Assembly (NCBI RefSeq): GCF_003575965.1
Contig: NZ_QWJJ01000003.1
Coordinates: 124,001-188,000 of the forward strand
Reading direction: 5' to 3'
From: Pseudooceanicola sediminis
GTDB lineage: Bacteria > Pseudomonadota > Alphaproteobacteria > Rhodobacterales > Rhodobacteraceae
DNA: 64,000 bases
Within the stretch, counting starts at the first letter, position 1, and each line of letters starts with the position of its first letter. This document shows, in pieces, positions 26,250-35,457 of this stretch. The notes below the pieces were generated by a model, which was not told where the DNA came from, searched no databases, and saw nothing but the letters and a program-made list of their open reading frames with translations. Both the position numbers and the translations under genes were made by a program.

Positions 26250-27001
26250 ACCGCTGTTGCAAGTCCGGGCATTGCGCAAATCCTTCGGCGCGCTTGCCGT
26301 CACCGATGATGTGTCGCTGTCGGTGACCGAGGGGGAACTGCATGCAATCATCGGGCCGAACGGCGCGGGAAAGACCACGCTGATTTCCCAGCTCTCGGGG
26401 CAGTTGGCACCGGACAGCGGCACGATTCTCTATGACGGTGCACCGATCACCCGGCTGGATATGGCCGCGCGCGTGCGCCGTGGCCTGGCGCGCAGTTTCC
26501 AGATCACGGCGTTGCTGCCGGGGATGAGCGTTCTGGAAAACGTCTCCCTTGCGGTGCAGGCCCGCAGCGGGTCGTCCTACCGTTTCTGGCGTCCCGTCGC
26601 GGATGACGCGGCATTGTCCCAGGAGGCGATGCAGGCGCTGGATGAGGTCGGTCTTGCCGACCGGGCACACCGTCCCGCCCGCGCCCTGTCGCACGGCGAA
26701 CAGCGCCAGTTGGAACTGGCTGTCGCCCTTGCCACCAAACCGCGCCTCTTGCTGCTGGATGAACCCCTGGCCGGCACCGGCGGGCAAGAGGCCGAGGTGC
26801 TGATCTCCCTGATGCGGCGCCTGAAAGACCGCCTGACGATCGTGTTGATCGAACATGACATGGGGGCTGTCTTTGCGCTGGCGGATCGCGTCTCGGTCCT
26901 TGTCTATGGACAGATCGCTGCCAGCGGCACCCCCGGCGATATCCGCGCCGACCCGAAGGTGCGCGCGGCCTATCTGGGCGAAGAGGAGGAGGGCACGCCA
27001 G

Positions 27002-27009
<8 letters not shown>
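26242..27009 (+). CDS. LivG-type ABC ATPase (set 1)
   Basis: A 255-residue ATPase. Walker A is GPNGAGKTT, the signature LSHGEQRQLELAVAL and Walker B LLLLDEPLAGTG. The H-loop is IEHDMGAVF. The ATG at 26242 lies inside the end of livM. The 3' end overlaps the LivF-type gene by 8 bp. Confidence 0.92.
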
Positions 27010-27691
<682 letters not shown>

Positions 27692-27760
27692 CACGCCTTG
27701 AAACCCGGCCTCGTCCCGGCGCATCCTGTGGCCAAAGACACGGCTGAAAGGGACGCCCCG

Positions 27761-28000
27761 ATGACCACCCCGCTCTTTGTTCAGGTGCGCTGCAAACCGG
27801 GCACGACCTATGATGTCGCCAACGCCATTTCCCTGCGCGAATTCCACTCCGAACTCTACTCGACGAGCGGAGAGTTCGACCTGCTGGTCAAGATATATCC
27901 GCCCGAAGGTGGCGACATCGGCCACTTCGTCAACGAAAGCTTTGGCGGCATCGACGGGATCGAACGCACCCTGACAACGCTGACTTTCAAGGCGTTCTAG
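27761..28000 (+). CDS. Standalone RAM-domain (AsnC/Lrp ligand-binding) protein
   Basis: A 79-residue protein that consists only of an AsnC-type RAM domain: FVQVRCKPGTTYDVANAI, then a strand with GEFDLLVKIYPPEG and VNESFGGIDGIERTLTTLTF. No DNA-binding helix-turn-helix is present. The ATG at 27761 follows GAAAGGGA. It trails the set 1 importer by 69 bp and probably senses an amino-acid-like ligand or assembles with a full-length Lrp protein. Its TAG overlaps the stop of the convergent hydrolase gene in the tetranucleotide CTAG. Confidence 0.82.
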   Translation: MTTPLFVQVRCKPGTTYDVANAISLREFHSELYSTSGEFDLLVKIYPPEGGDIGHFVNESFGGIDGIERTLTTLTFKAF

Positions 28001-28842
28001 AGCAGCTGCGCCAGAACCTGCCGCACGCGCGCGATATCTGCGGGACGCGTCAGGGTTGGCGCGTGGCCGCAATCTTGCAGCACCGTCACCCCCGGTTGCG
28101 GCCCGAGTTGCTGCATGCGCTCCGCTATTTCCGGCGTCAGCAGATCCGAGCGTGCCCCGCGCACCACATGCGTCGGCACGGTGATGCGGGCATAGCGGTC
28201 CCAGACCAGAACCTCGTCCGGCGATGCGGTGAACTGGATCACGATCTTGGGGTCGTAATGCAGGGTCAGGTCGCCGCCCTCCATTCGGTGCAGCGACGTG
28301 CGTGCCATCCGCCGCCAAAAGGCATCGCTGGCCGGGCCGAACGGTTGATACACCTCGCGCAGCCATGCCTCGCCGCCCGAAACGCGGCTGAACCGCGGCA
28401 GATCCCCGACATAGGACAGGATGCGGTCGATCGCTGACTGCGGTATCTCGGGGCCGATGTCGTTCAGGATCAGACAGCGCAGCCGGTCGGCATTCGGCCC
28501 CGACGCCAGCCGCATCCCGATCATCCCCCCCATCGAGGTGCCCAGCCAGGCCACACGCTCCTGCCCGTAGTGATCCAGCAGGTCACCCGCGATCCCGGCA
28601 TAGTATTCGACTGAATATTCGACCTCCGGGTCGCTGGCCCAACTCGACAGGCCGCGTCCGATGGTGTCGGGGCACAGGACAAAGAAATCCTCCGACAGCG
28701 CCTGCGCCAGCTCGTCGAAATCGCGGCCCGTGCGGGCCAGACCATGCCACATCACCAACCCCGGTTTGCCCGGATCGCCCCATTCCGTGACGTGAATTTC
28801 GTGGTCCATCACCGGGACCAGCGCAAAGCGGGGCGCATTCAT
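27997..28842 (-). CDS. Alpha/beta hydrolase (esterase/lactonase/amidase type)
   Basis: A 281-residue alpha/beta hydrolase fold enzyme. WHGLARTGRDFD gives the oxyanion HG motif, LGTSMGGMIG holds the nucleophile Ser, and QDCGHAPTLTRPADI the catalytic His. The ATG at 28842 overlaps the LivM-type stop by 4 bp, so it is the last gene of the set 2 transporter operon. The upstream open frame is the antisense of livM and is ignored. It probably hydrolyses the compound imported by this system; the identity is unknown. Confidence 0.85.
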   Translation of the reverse strand: MNAPRFALVPVMDHEIHVTEWGDPGKPGLVMWHGLARTGRDFDELAQALSEDFFVLCPDTIGRGLSSWASDPEVEYSVEYYAGIAGDLLDHYGQERVAWLGTSMGGMIGMRLASGPNADRLRCLILNDIGPEIPQSAIDRILSYVGDLPRFSRVSGGEAWLREVYQPFGPASDAFWRRMARTSLHRMEGGDLTLHYDPKIVIQFTASPDEVLVWDRYARITVPTHVVRGARSDLLTPEIAERMQQLGPQPGVTVLQDCGHAPTLTRPADIARVRQVLAQLL

Positions 28843-29912
28843 TGCCGCACCCCTTTTTCCATCGCTGTGCCCGCGATGCCCTTGGGAAAGAAATAGACCA
28901 GCAAAATGAACAGGATGCCCAGCCAGAACAGCCAGCGATCCGGGTTCAGCAACTCTGGCAACACAGGTACCGACGATACCGCCTCGGCCGCCACCCCCAT
29001 CAGGTCGCGCAGATAGTATTGCGCGATCACCAGCAGCGTCGCGCCGATCACCGGGCCCCACATCGTCCCCATGCCGCCGATCACCACCATCAACAGGATG
29101 TCGATCATGATGTCGAAACTCAGCGCCGTTTCCGGCCCCGTGTATTTCAGCCACACGGCATAGATCGTGCCCGCCAGCGACGCCACCACCGCCGAGATGC
29201 AAAAGACGAAGGTGCGATAGGCGACGACCCGATATCCGATCGCCTCCGCCCGGGCCTCGTTCTCCCGGATCGCCTTCAGCACGGTGCCAAGGGGCGAGCC
29301 GACCAGCCGCAGCATCAGCGCGAACAGCACGGCGGACGAGGCAAAGACGAAATAATACGCCGCGATCTTGCCGTTCATCCGCACCCCGGCGATTTTCATC
29401 ACCTTGCCGTCGGCATCGACCAACAGCTTGGTCGCGGGTTTGAACAGATCCGGCGCGCTGTAGGTGATGCCGTCCTCGCCCCCCGTCAGGTGCGACAGTT
29501 GCGACGCCAGGACCAGCGCGACAGACGCCGCCGCCAGCGTGATCATGGCGAAAAAGATCGCCTTGACCCGCAGCGACAGCAACCCGATGGCCACCGCGAT
29601 GACCAGCGACAGCGCGATACCGGCCAACCCGCCAAGCACCACCGGCCCCCATCCCGGCCCCATCTGTTTCAGCAGGATCGCCGCACCATAGGCCCCGAAG
29701 CCAAAGAACATCGTATGGGCAAAGCTCACGATGCCGGTATAGCCGATCAGCAGATCGTAGCTGGCCACCAGCACGATAAAGATGCAGATCCGCGCCGCCA
29801 CCTCGACCGAGCGCACGTCCTGGAACAGGAACGGCGCGAACAGCAGCGCGGCGGCAATCAGCAGGACCATCAGCTTGACGGCGATACTTCCGTAGGTGGA
29901 TGTCGTGGTCAT
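28839..29912 (-). CDS. LivM-type ABC permease (set 2)
   Basis: A 357-residue permease with the LivM core YDLLIGYTGIVSFAHTMFFG near residue 52 and about nine spans. It carries a polar insert around residues 150-175 (SAPDLFKPATKLLVDADGK), probably periplasmic, which is absent from set 1. It starts 10 bp after the LivH-type stop and overlaps the hydrolase start. Confidence 0.9.
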   Translation of the reverse strand: MTTTSTYGSIAVKLMVLLIAAALLFAPFLFQDVRSVEVAARICIFIVLVASYDLLIGYTGIVSFAHTMFFGFGAYGAAILLKQMGPGWGPVVLGGLAGIALSLVIAVAIGLLSLRVKAIFFAMITLAAASVALVLASQLSHLTGGEDGITYSAPDLFKPATKLLVDADGKVMKIAGVRMNGKIAAYYFVFASSAVLFALMLRLVGSPLGTVLKAIRENEARAEAIGYRVVAYRTFVFCISAVVASLAGTIYAVWLKYTGPETALSFDIMIDILLMVVIGGMGTMWGPVIGATLLVIAQYYLRDLMGVAAEAVSSVPVLPELLNPDRWLFWLGILFILLVYFFPKGIAGTAMEKGVRQ

Positions 29913-29922
29913 GACGCCGCCC

Positions 29923-30921
29923 TCACTTCACTGCTGGGCGAAGGCCCGAAGGCCGCCACATCAGGATCGCCATCATCAGGATCATGTTCGACGCCAGCGC
30001 CAGCTTTGGGGCCAGAAAGCCCACGTAATTGCTGATCAGCCCCACCATCAGCGCGCCCAGCAGGGTGCCCTCGATGCTGCCCAGACCACCGATGATCACC
30101 ACGATGAAAACGACGATCATCATTTCTCCGCCCAATGCGGGGGTGATCAGCGTCTGGTATCCCGCCCACATCGCCCCGCCGAGCGCGGCCAGCGCCGATC
30201 CCAGCATGAAGACGCCCACGAACAGACGGTCGATGCGAAAGCCGAGGGCCTCGACCATCTCGCGGTTCTCCACTCCGGCGCGGATCAGCAGGCCCAGCCG
30301 GGTGCGGTTCAGCATGACATAGAGCGCCGCGAACACGATCAGCCCGAGGGCAAAGGCAAAGCCGCGATAGATCTCGATGCTGACATCCCCGATGATCCAG
30401 GCGCCTTCCAGGAACGCGGGGCGGTGCACGGTGATTGGCGTTCCTCCCCAGAGTGCCAGGATGATTTGTTCCGACACGATCAGCGCGCCCATGGTGATCA
30501 GGATCTGCCGCAGGTGATCCTTGTACACCGGCTTGATGATCACCCGTTCAAAGAACAGCCCCGCCGCCAGACCAAAGGCCAGCGCCGCGATCAGCGCCAG
30601 CGCCAGGGCGGCGACGTTCAGCAACACCGATGGCGCGCTGAGCCAACCCGACAGGCCCGCAAGAACGCTGGCCGCGACAAAGGCCCCGAAACTGACAAAC
30701 GCCGAATGGCCAAAGTTCAGCACATCCATCAGGCCAAACACCAGCGACAGGCCCGATGCCATCAGGAACACCATCATCCCCATGGCCAGCCCGGCCACCG
30801 TCAGCGTGACCCAGGACGAAGGTGCACCGATCAGGACCAGCCCCACCAGCATCACCGCGACGGGCAGCAGGTTCACCCCACCCAGCTTTCCAATCAATCC
30901 GATCATCCCCAGTTCCTTCAT
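29923..30921 (-). CDS. LivH-type ABC permease (set 2)
   Basis: A 332-residue permease with the LivH hallmark GLSLVFGLMDVLNFGHSAF near residue 58. The N terminus has two extra hydrophobic stretches compared with set 1. The start overlaps the LivF-type stop by 4 bp. Confidence 0.9.
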   Translation of the reverse strand: MKELGMIGLIGKLGGVNLLPVAVMLVGLVLIGAPSSWVTLTVAGLAMGMMVFLMASGLSLVFGLMDVLNFGHSAFVSFGAFVAASVLAGLSGWLSAPSVLLNVAALALALIAALAFGLAAGLFFERVIIKPVYKDHLRQILITMGALIVSEQIILALWGGTPITVHRPAFLEGAWIIGDVSIEIYRGFAFALGLIVFAALYVMLNRTRLGLLIRAGVENREMVEALGFRIDRLFVGVFMLGSALAALGGAMWAGYQTLITPALGGEMMIVVFIVVIIGGLGSIEGTLLGALMVGLISNYVGFLAPKLALASNMILMMAILMWRPSGLRPAVK

Positions 30922-31622
30922 ACCGCGAGGCCAAGCAGCCGGTCCTGCAGATCCGCATTTGCCGCGAACTCCGCCATACTGCCCGCATGGACGATCCGCC
31001 CGTCGTCGATCACCGCCATGTCGCGCCCCAGGCGCCTGGCAAACTGGAAATTCTGCTCGACCAGCAGGATCGTCGTGTTCTGCCCGATCTCGGCAAAGGC
31101 ATCCGCCATGGCATCGACGATGGCCGGGGCAAGGCCCTTTGTCGGCTCGTCCACCAGGATCAGCTCACGCGGTTCGATGATTGCGCGGGCCACGGCCAGC
31201 ATCTGTTTCTGTCCGCCGGACAGGCTGCCTGCGCGGCTGTCCCAGAATTTCTCCAGCGCCGGAAACAGCGCCTGCACATAGGCCAGGCGGGATTTGTCGA
31301 ACTGGCCGGTACGCGTGGCCAGCACCATGTTCTCGGCCACGCTCAGCCCGCCGAATATGCCCATGTTTTCCGGCACGAAGGCGATGCCCAGCCGGGCGAT
31401 GTCGGCCGTGTGCATCCCCGAAAGGTCGCGCCCGCGAAAGAACACCGAAGCGGGCGAAGGGCTCCACAACCCCATGACGGACCGCAGCGTCGTCGTCTTG
31501 CCCGCGCCATTGCGCCCCAGCAGCACGAAAACCCCGCCCTCCGGCACCTCGATGCTGACGTCGTGCAGCACGGCATACTGACCGATGCTTGTGCGCAGGC
31601 CGCGCAAACTCAGCAGGCTCAT
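30918..31622 (-). CDS. LivF-type ABC ATPase (set 2)
   Basis: A 234-residue ATPase with Walker A GRNGAGKTT, FVPENMGIFGGLSVAENM, signature LSGGQKQMLAVARAI, Walker B LILVDEPTKGL and the typical LLVEQNFQF switch. In this operon the two ATPases precede the permeases. Confidence 0.92.
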   Translation of the reverse strand: MSLLSLRGLRTSIGQYAVLHDVSIEVPEGGVFVLLGRNGAGKTTTLRSVMGLWSPSPASVFFRGRDLSGMHTADIARLGIAFVPENMGIFGGLSVAENMVLATRTGQFDKSRLAYVQALFPALEKFWDSRAGSLSGGQKQMLAVARAIIEPRELILVDEPTKGLAPAIVDAMADAFAEIGQNTTILLVEQNFQFARRLGRDMAVIDDGRIVHAGSMAEFAANADLQDRLLGLAV

Positions 31623-32383
31623 GCGACCCCCTCCGACTTGCCCAGGTAGACATCGCGCACCAGCTGGCTTGCCATAACCTCGGCCGGATCGCCCTGCGCC
31701 AGCAGTTCACCGTTGTGCAGCACGATGATCCGGTCGGCCAGCGCACGCACCACCTCCATCTTGTGCTCGACCAGCAGGACGGTTTTCGTGGTGTCGCGCT
31801 TGATCCCGGCGATCAGCTCCAGCACTTCGGGGGCATGGTCCAGCGACATGCCCGCGGTTGGCTCGTCGAACATGTAGACATCGGGCTCCATCGCCATCAG
31901 CAGCGCCACCTCCAGCTTGCGCTGATCGCCATGCGGCAACAGCGCGGCGGGCTGATGGGCGCGGGCGCCCAGGCGTGTCGCCTCAAGGAAATGTTCGGCC
32001 TTCTCGCTCAGCACGCGAAAATGGCGGACCGGGCGCAACATGCGCCAGCCCATTCCCGCACGGGCCTGCACCGCCAGCCGGATGTTTTCCAGCACCGAAA
32101 GCGCGGGAAACAGGTTGGTCAGCTGGAACGCCCGGCCGATCCCGTGGTGTGCCCGCGCCGAAGGTGCCATCCTTGTCAGGTCGACGCCGTCCTTGATGAC
32201 CTGCCCGGAACTGGCGCTCAGCTGACCCGAGATCAGGTTGAAATAGGTCGTCTTTCCCGCGCCGTTCGGGCCAACGATCACCGTCAGCTCTCCGGGGTGA
32301 AAGGCGCAGGAAACCGCGTTGACAGCCACATGGCCGCCAAAGCGGATCGTCAGATCGCGCGTGATAAGGCTGGGTTGGGTCAT
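31619..32383 (-). CDS. LivG-type ABC ATPase (set 2)
   Basis: A 254-residue ATPase with Walker A GPNGAGKTT, a signature region LLPHGDQRKLEVALLM, Walker B VYMFDEPTAGMS and LVEHKMEVV. The signature is unusual: LPHGDQ replaces the common LSHGEQ/LSGGQ. The ATG at 32383 is 61 bp after the binding-protein stop, behind a strong hairpin. Confidence 0.9.
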   Translation of the reverse strand: MTQPSLITRDLTIRFGGHVAVNAVSCAFHPGELTVIVGPNGAGKTTYFNLISGQLSASSGQVIKDGVDLTRMAPSARAHHGIGRAFQLTNLFPALSVLENIRLAVQARAGMGWRMLRPVRHFRVLSEKAEHFLEATRLGARAHQPAALLPHGDQRKLEVALLMAMEPDVYMFDEPTAGMSLDHAPEVLELIAGIKRDTTKTVLLVEHKMEVVRALADRIIVLHNGELLAQGDPAEVMASQLVRDVYLGKSEGVA

Positions 32384-32409
32384 GGTGCCCCGAATTCTGT
32401 GAAAAGGGT

Positions 32410-32436
32410 GCCCCGGTCGAAACACACGACCGGGGC
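32410..32436 (-). terminator. Intercistronic hairpin after the set 2 binding-protein gene
   Basis: GCCCCGGTCG and CGACCGGGGC form a perfect 10-bp stem with a 7-nt loop. Read on the minus strand it is followed by ACCCTTTTC. It separates the binding-protein gene from the ATPases and permeases. It may act as a partial terminator or 3' RNA stabiliser, giving more binding protein than membrane subunits. Confidence 0.6.
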
Positions 32437-32444
32437 AGGGCGCG

Positions 32445-33647
32445 TCAGTCGTTGTGACGGCCGATGGGGATGTCCATCTCATCGGGTTCGATGATGCGTA
32501 CCAGATCGGGGATCGCCCAGTCGACACTATCATCGACGCGGATCTTGAAGTGCACCATGCTCTGCAACGCCTGATGATCCTCGGGGCGAAAGGTCATCTC
32601 GCCCTTGGGCGTATCCCACGACATGCCCTCCATCGCGGTGATCAGGTCTTCGGTCTCAAGGCTGTCGGCGGTTTCGATCGCTTTCACGACCGCCAGCGCG
32701 GCAGACATCCCCCCGGCGGTAAAGAAATCCGGCGGGGTCTCAAAACGCTTCATGTGCTCCTCGACCAGCCAGTTGTTGATCGGGTTGTCATAGGCTTCGT
32801 AGTAATAATAAACCGCGCCCTCCATCCCGGGAAACCGCTTGTAGGTCGGCAGCACCGGCAGGATATGCCCGCCCATGGAAATCTCGATGCCATAGCGGTC
32901 CGGGTCCATCGCCTTGATCTTGCCGGGCGCGTCGCCGCCGCCCGCGATGTAGACCAGGATCACCTTGCGACCGTCCTTGTCTTTCAGCGCGTTGAACATG
33001 CGCTCGGTTGCGGCGGTGAAATCGGCGGTGCCCTGGGGGACGTATTCCTCGCCCACCACGGTCGCGCCGCTGCCCTCCAGCGCTGCCTTGAACGCGGAGA
33101 TGCCATCGCGGCCAAAGGCGTAATCCTCGGCCAGGGTCGCCACGAACAGCGTCTCGTCCGGTTGCAGCGCAAGCGCCTGTGCCTGCATGTCCATCGAGGA
33201 ATTGCGCGAGGTCTTGAAGATATAGCGATTGCTGTCCGGTCCCGTCAGGCTGTCGGCCACGGCGGGTTCGACGATCAGCAGCTTCTCGTATTCCTCGGCA
33301 ATCGGCAGCATCGCCTGCGTCACGCCCGACGACGTTGCCCCGACGGCCAGCAACACTTCGTCGTCGCCATAGGCTTCGGCCAGAACGGCGCGCGCGACAT
33401 CGGGCTTGAACTGCGTGTCCTTGGTGATGATCTCGATCGGGTGCCCCTTGACGGTGTTCGTGCCGCCGGTGGCATATTCCAGCCCCAGCTCGAACCCGGT
33501 CTGCGCCTGCTTCGAAAACGCCTCGAAGCTCGATCCCGACAGCCCGTGGATCAGGGCGATCCTGATCGGGTCCTCCTGTGCCATCACCGCGCTGCCAAGG
33601 CTTGTCACGGCCAGGGCTGCGCAAACCACCTGTCTCAAATGTCTCAT
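32445..33647 (-). CDS. Branched-chain-amino-acid-type ABC binding protein (set 2)
   Basis: A 400-residue Peripla_BP_6 protein. MRHLRQVVCAALAVTSLGSAVMAQ is a signal peptide; the mature part begins PIRIALIHGLSGSSFEAFSKQ. VGATSSGVTQAMLPIAEEY matches the ligand-binding hinge of amide/urea-type LivJ relatives. GGGAGGA lies 6 bp before the ATG. It heads the set 2 operon and is divergent from a PAS-LuxR regulator across 81 bp. Confidence 0.9.
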   Translation of the reverse strand: MRHLRQVVCAALAVTSLGSAVMAQEDPIRIALIHGLSGSSFEAFSKQAQTGFELGLEYATGGTNTVKGHPIEIITKDTQFKPDVARAVLAEAYGDDEVLLAVGATSSGVTQAMLPIAEEYEKLLIVEPAVADSLTGPDSNRYIFKTSRNSSMDMQAQALALQPDETLFVATLAEDYAFGRDGISAFKAALEGSGATVVGEEYVPQGTADFTAATERMFNALKDKDGRKVILVYIAGGGDAPGKIKAMDPDRYGIEISMGGHILPVLPTYKRFPGMEGAVYYYYEAYDNPINNWLVEEHMKRFETPPDFFTAGGMSAALAVVKAIETADSLETEDLITAMEGMSWDTPKGEMTFRPEDHQALQSMVHFKIRVDDSVDWAIPDLVRIIEPDEMDIPIGRHND

Positions 33648-33728
33648 GATATCCTCCCAGATAACGCAGAGGACGCGCGTTGCGGGTCGCGGGCACGTGC
33701 TCTACCGTATGCGACAAGAGTCCACCGC

Positions 33729-34379
33729 ATGGGCAGTCTGGGCAAGATCGTGAAAATACGTACCGCGCCGGAAACCGGCGAAGACATCGACAGGTGTTTC
33801 GAGAACGGCGATTTCGCCGCACTTGCCTATGCCCACGCGCCCATCGGCCTTGTCGTCACGCAGAACCGGGTGATCCGCGACTGCAACCTCGCGTTTGCCG
33901 CTATGTTCGGCTATCGCCCGGCGGACCTGCGCGACCAGCTGTTCGCGCGCCTCTACCCAAGCCCGGCCGAATTTTCCAACGTCCGGGATCGCGGTGTCGA
34001 ACAATTGCGCGAAACCAATACCTACTGGGACGAACGGATCATGGCGCGCCGCGATGGCACCTTGTTCTGGTGCCGCGTGCGGGGGCATTCCTTTACCCCC
34101 GACGCCCCCCTTGATCGCGCCGTCTGGAGCTTTGCTGATCTCAGCCAGATCCGCCCCTACATCCCCCTGACCCGGCGCGAACGAGAGATCATCTCGCTGC
34201 TGGCCGACGGTCTGACCAGCAAGGAAATCGCGCTGAAACTCGATATCTCGCATCGCACGGTCGAGGTGTATCGTGCCAAGCTGCTCAAGAAATTCGGTGT
34301 AAACAATACCAGCGGCCTGCTGAACTGCCTCGCCGGGGTCTACCAGGATCACATCGTCACGCGCAGCGATGCCAAATAG
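33729..34379 (+). CDS. PAS-domain LuxR-family transcriptional regulator
   Basis: A 216-residue regulator. Residues 25-140 form a PAS sensor (HAPIGLVVTQNRVIRDCN, then FGYRPADLRDQ and RRDGTLFWCRVRG). Residues 145-205 form a LuxR/GerE helix-turn-helix (LTRREREIISLLADGLTSKE and SHRTVEVYRAKLLKKFGV). It lacks a receiver domain. The ATG at 33729 is the natural start, since the long frame upstream is antisense to the binding-protein gene. Divergence from the set 2 operon suggests it controls that operon; the PAS ligand is unknown. Confidence 0.88.
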   Translation: MGSLGKIVKIRTAPETGEDIDRCFENGDFAALAYAHAPIGLVVTQNRVIRDCNLAFAAMFGYRPADLRDQLFARLYPSPAEFSNVRDRGVEQLRETNTYWDERIMARRDGTLFWCRVRGHSFTPDAPLDRAVWSFADLSQIRPYIPLTRREREIISLLADGLTSKEIALKLDISHRTVEVYRAKLLKKFGVNNTSGLLNCLAGVYQDHIVTRSDAK

Positions 34380-34518
34380 GCCGATGGCAATCACCCTCGC
34401 TTGATCTCCGATTGTTTTTGTAGGGTATGCGCTTGACCCGTCATTTCCGACGCGATAGCCCGAACGCTGACTGCGGCAGGCCCCTGCGCCCGCGCGCGTC
34501 ACGCCATCGGAGAGAGCC

Positions 34519-35457
34519 ATGCCCCTGATTTCCGCGCCTCTGAAAGCCGCCGCCGGCGCCCTTCTTGTCGCCCTGTGCAGCGTGGGCGTCGCCCTGGCCG
34601 ATCCCGTGACCGTCGACACGTCGACCGGTCCCGTCGAACTGGCGGGCGTCCCCGATACCATCGCGGCGCTGGACATCGCGGCGATCGACACGCTGGGCGC
34701 GCTGGGCGTCGTGCCGGGTGGAATAGTCACGCCGCTCTACCTCGATATCCTGGACCGGGAAACGCAGGGGGCGACGGTCGTCGGCACCATGTTCGAGGCC
34801 AACTTTGAAAAACTCGCTGCCCTGCGCCCCGATCTCATCATCGTCGGTGGGCGATCCGCCGCGCAGACGCAGATGCTGTCGCGCCTTGCACCCGTGATCG
34901 ACATGTCGATCGGACCGGATGCCATTGGCGACGGCATTGCGCGCCTCCACACCTACGGCGCCCTGTTCGGAAAACAACCCGAGGCCGACGCGCTGGAGGA
35001 TCAGCTCGATACACGGATCGACGCGGCCAGGGCCGCCGTTGCCGCGCACGGGGGGCGCGCAATGATCATCCTGACCAACGGCCCCAAGGTGTCGGCCTAT
35101 GGCGCGACCAGCCGCTTTGGCTGGCTTCATACCCGCCTGAACTGGCCCGAGGCGGTCGAGGGCATCCAGACATCCAACCACGGTGAACCCGTGTCGTTCG
35201 AATATATCGCGCAGGCCAACCCCGATACGCTGCTGGTGATCGACCGCGGTACGACCGTCAGCGACGGCGCGCAGAACGCCGCCGCCACGCTGGACAATCC
35301 GCTGGTCGCGGGCACCGAGGCGTGGAAATCCGGGCGCGTCATCTACCTGTCCACGGCCGAATCCTATGTGGCCGCCGGTGGCATTCGCTCGCTCATGCGC
35401 ACGCTGGACCAGATCACCGACGCGCTGAACGCCCCGCAGCCGGAGGCAAAGCCCTGA
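34519..35457 (+). CDS. Iron-siderophore ABC transporter substrate-binding protein
   Basis: A 312-residue class III periplasmic binding protein (Peripla_BP_2, FatB/CeuA-like). The Sec signal ends near VALADPVT. VPDTIAALDIAAIDTLGALG and FEKLAALRPDLIIVGGRSA are the family's two characteristic segments. It heads an operon of two FecCD permeases and an ATPase, followed by exbB-exbD-exbD-tonB. Catecholate or carboxylate siderophores are typical cargo. No Fur/RirA box stood out to me in the 139 bp upstream. Confidence 0.9.
   Translation: MPLISAPLKAAAGALLVALCSVGVALADPVTVDTSTGPVELAGVPDTIAALDIAAIDTLGALGVVPGGIVTPLYLDILDRETQGATVVGTMFEANFEKLAALRPDLIIVGGRSAAQTQMLSRLAPVIDMSIGPDAIGDGIARLHTYGALFGKQPEADALEDQLDTRIDAARAAVAAHGGRAMIILTNGPKVSAYGATSRFGWLHTRLNWPEAVEGIQTSNHGEPVSFEYIAQANPDTLLVIDRGTTVSDGAQNAAATLDNPLVAGTEAWKSGRVIYLSTAESYVAAGGIRSLMRTLDQITDALNAPQPEAKP

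Noticed and set aside
27997-29652. Long hydrolase frame extending upstream through livM
   Set aside because: The upstream half is an alternative reading of the livM gene on the same strand; the ATG at 28842 gives a normal alpha/beta hydrolase.
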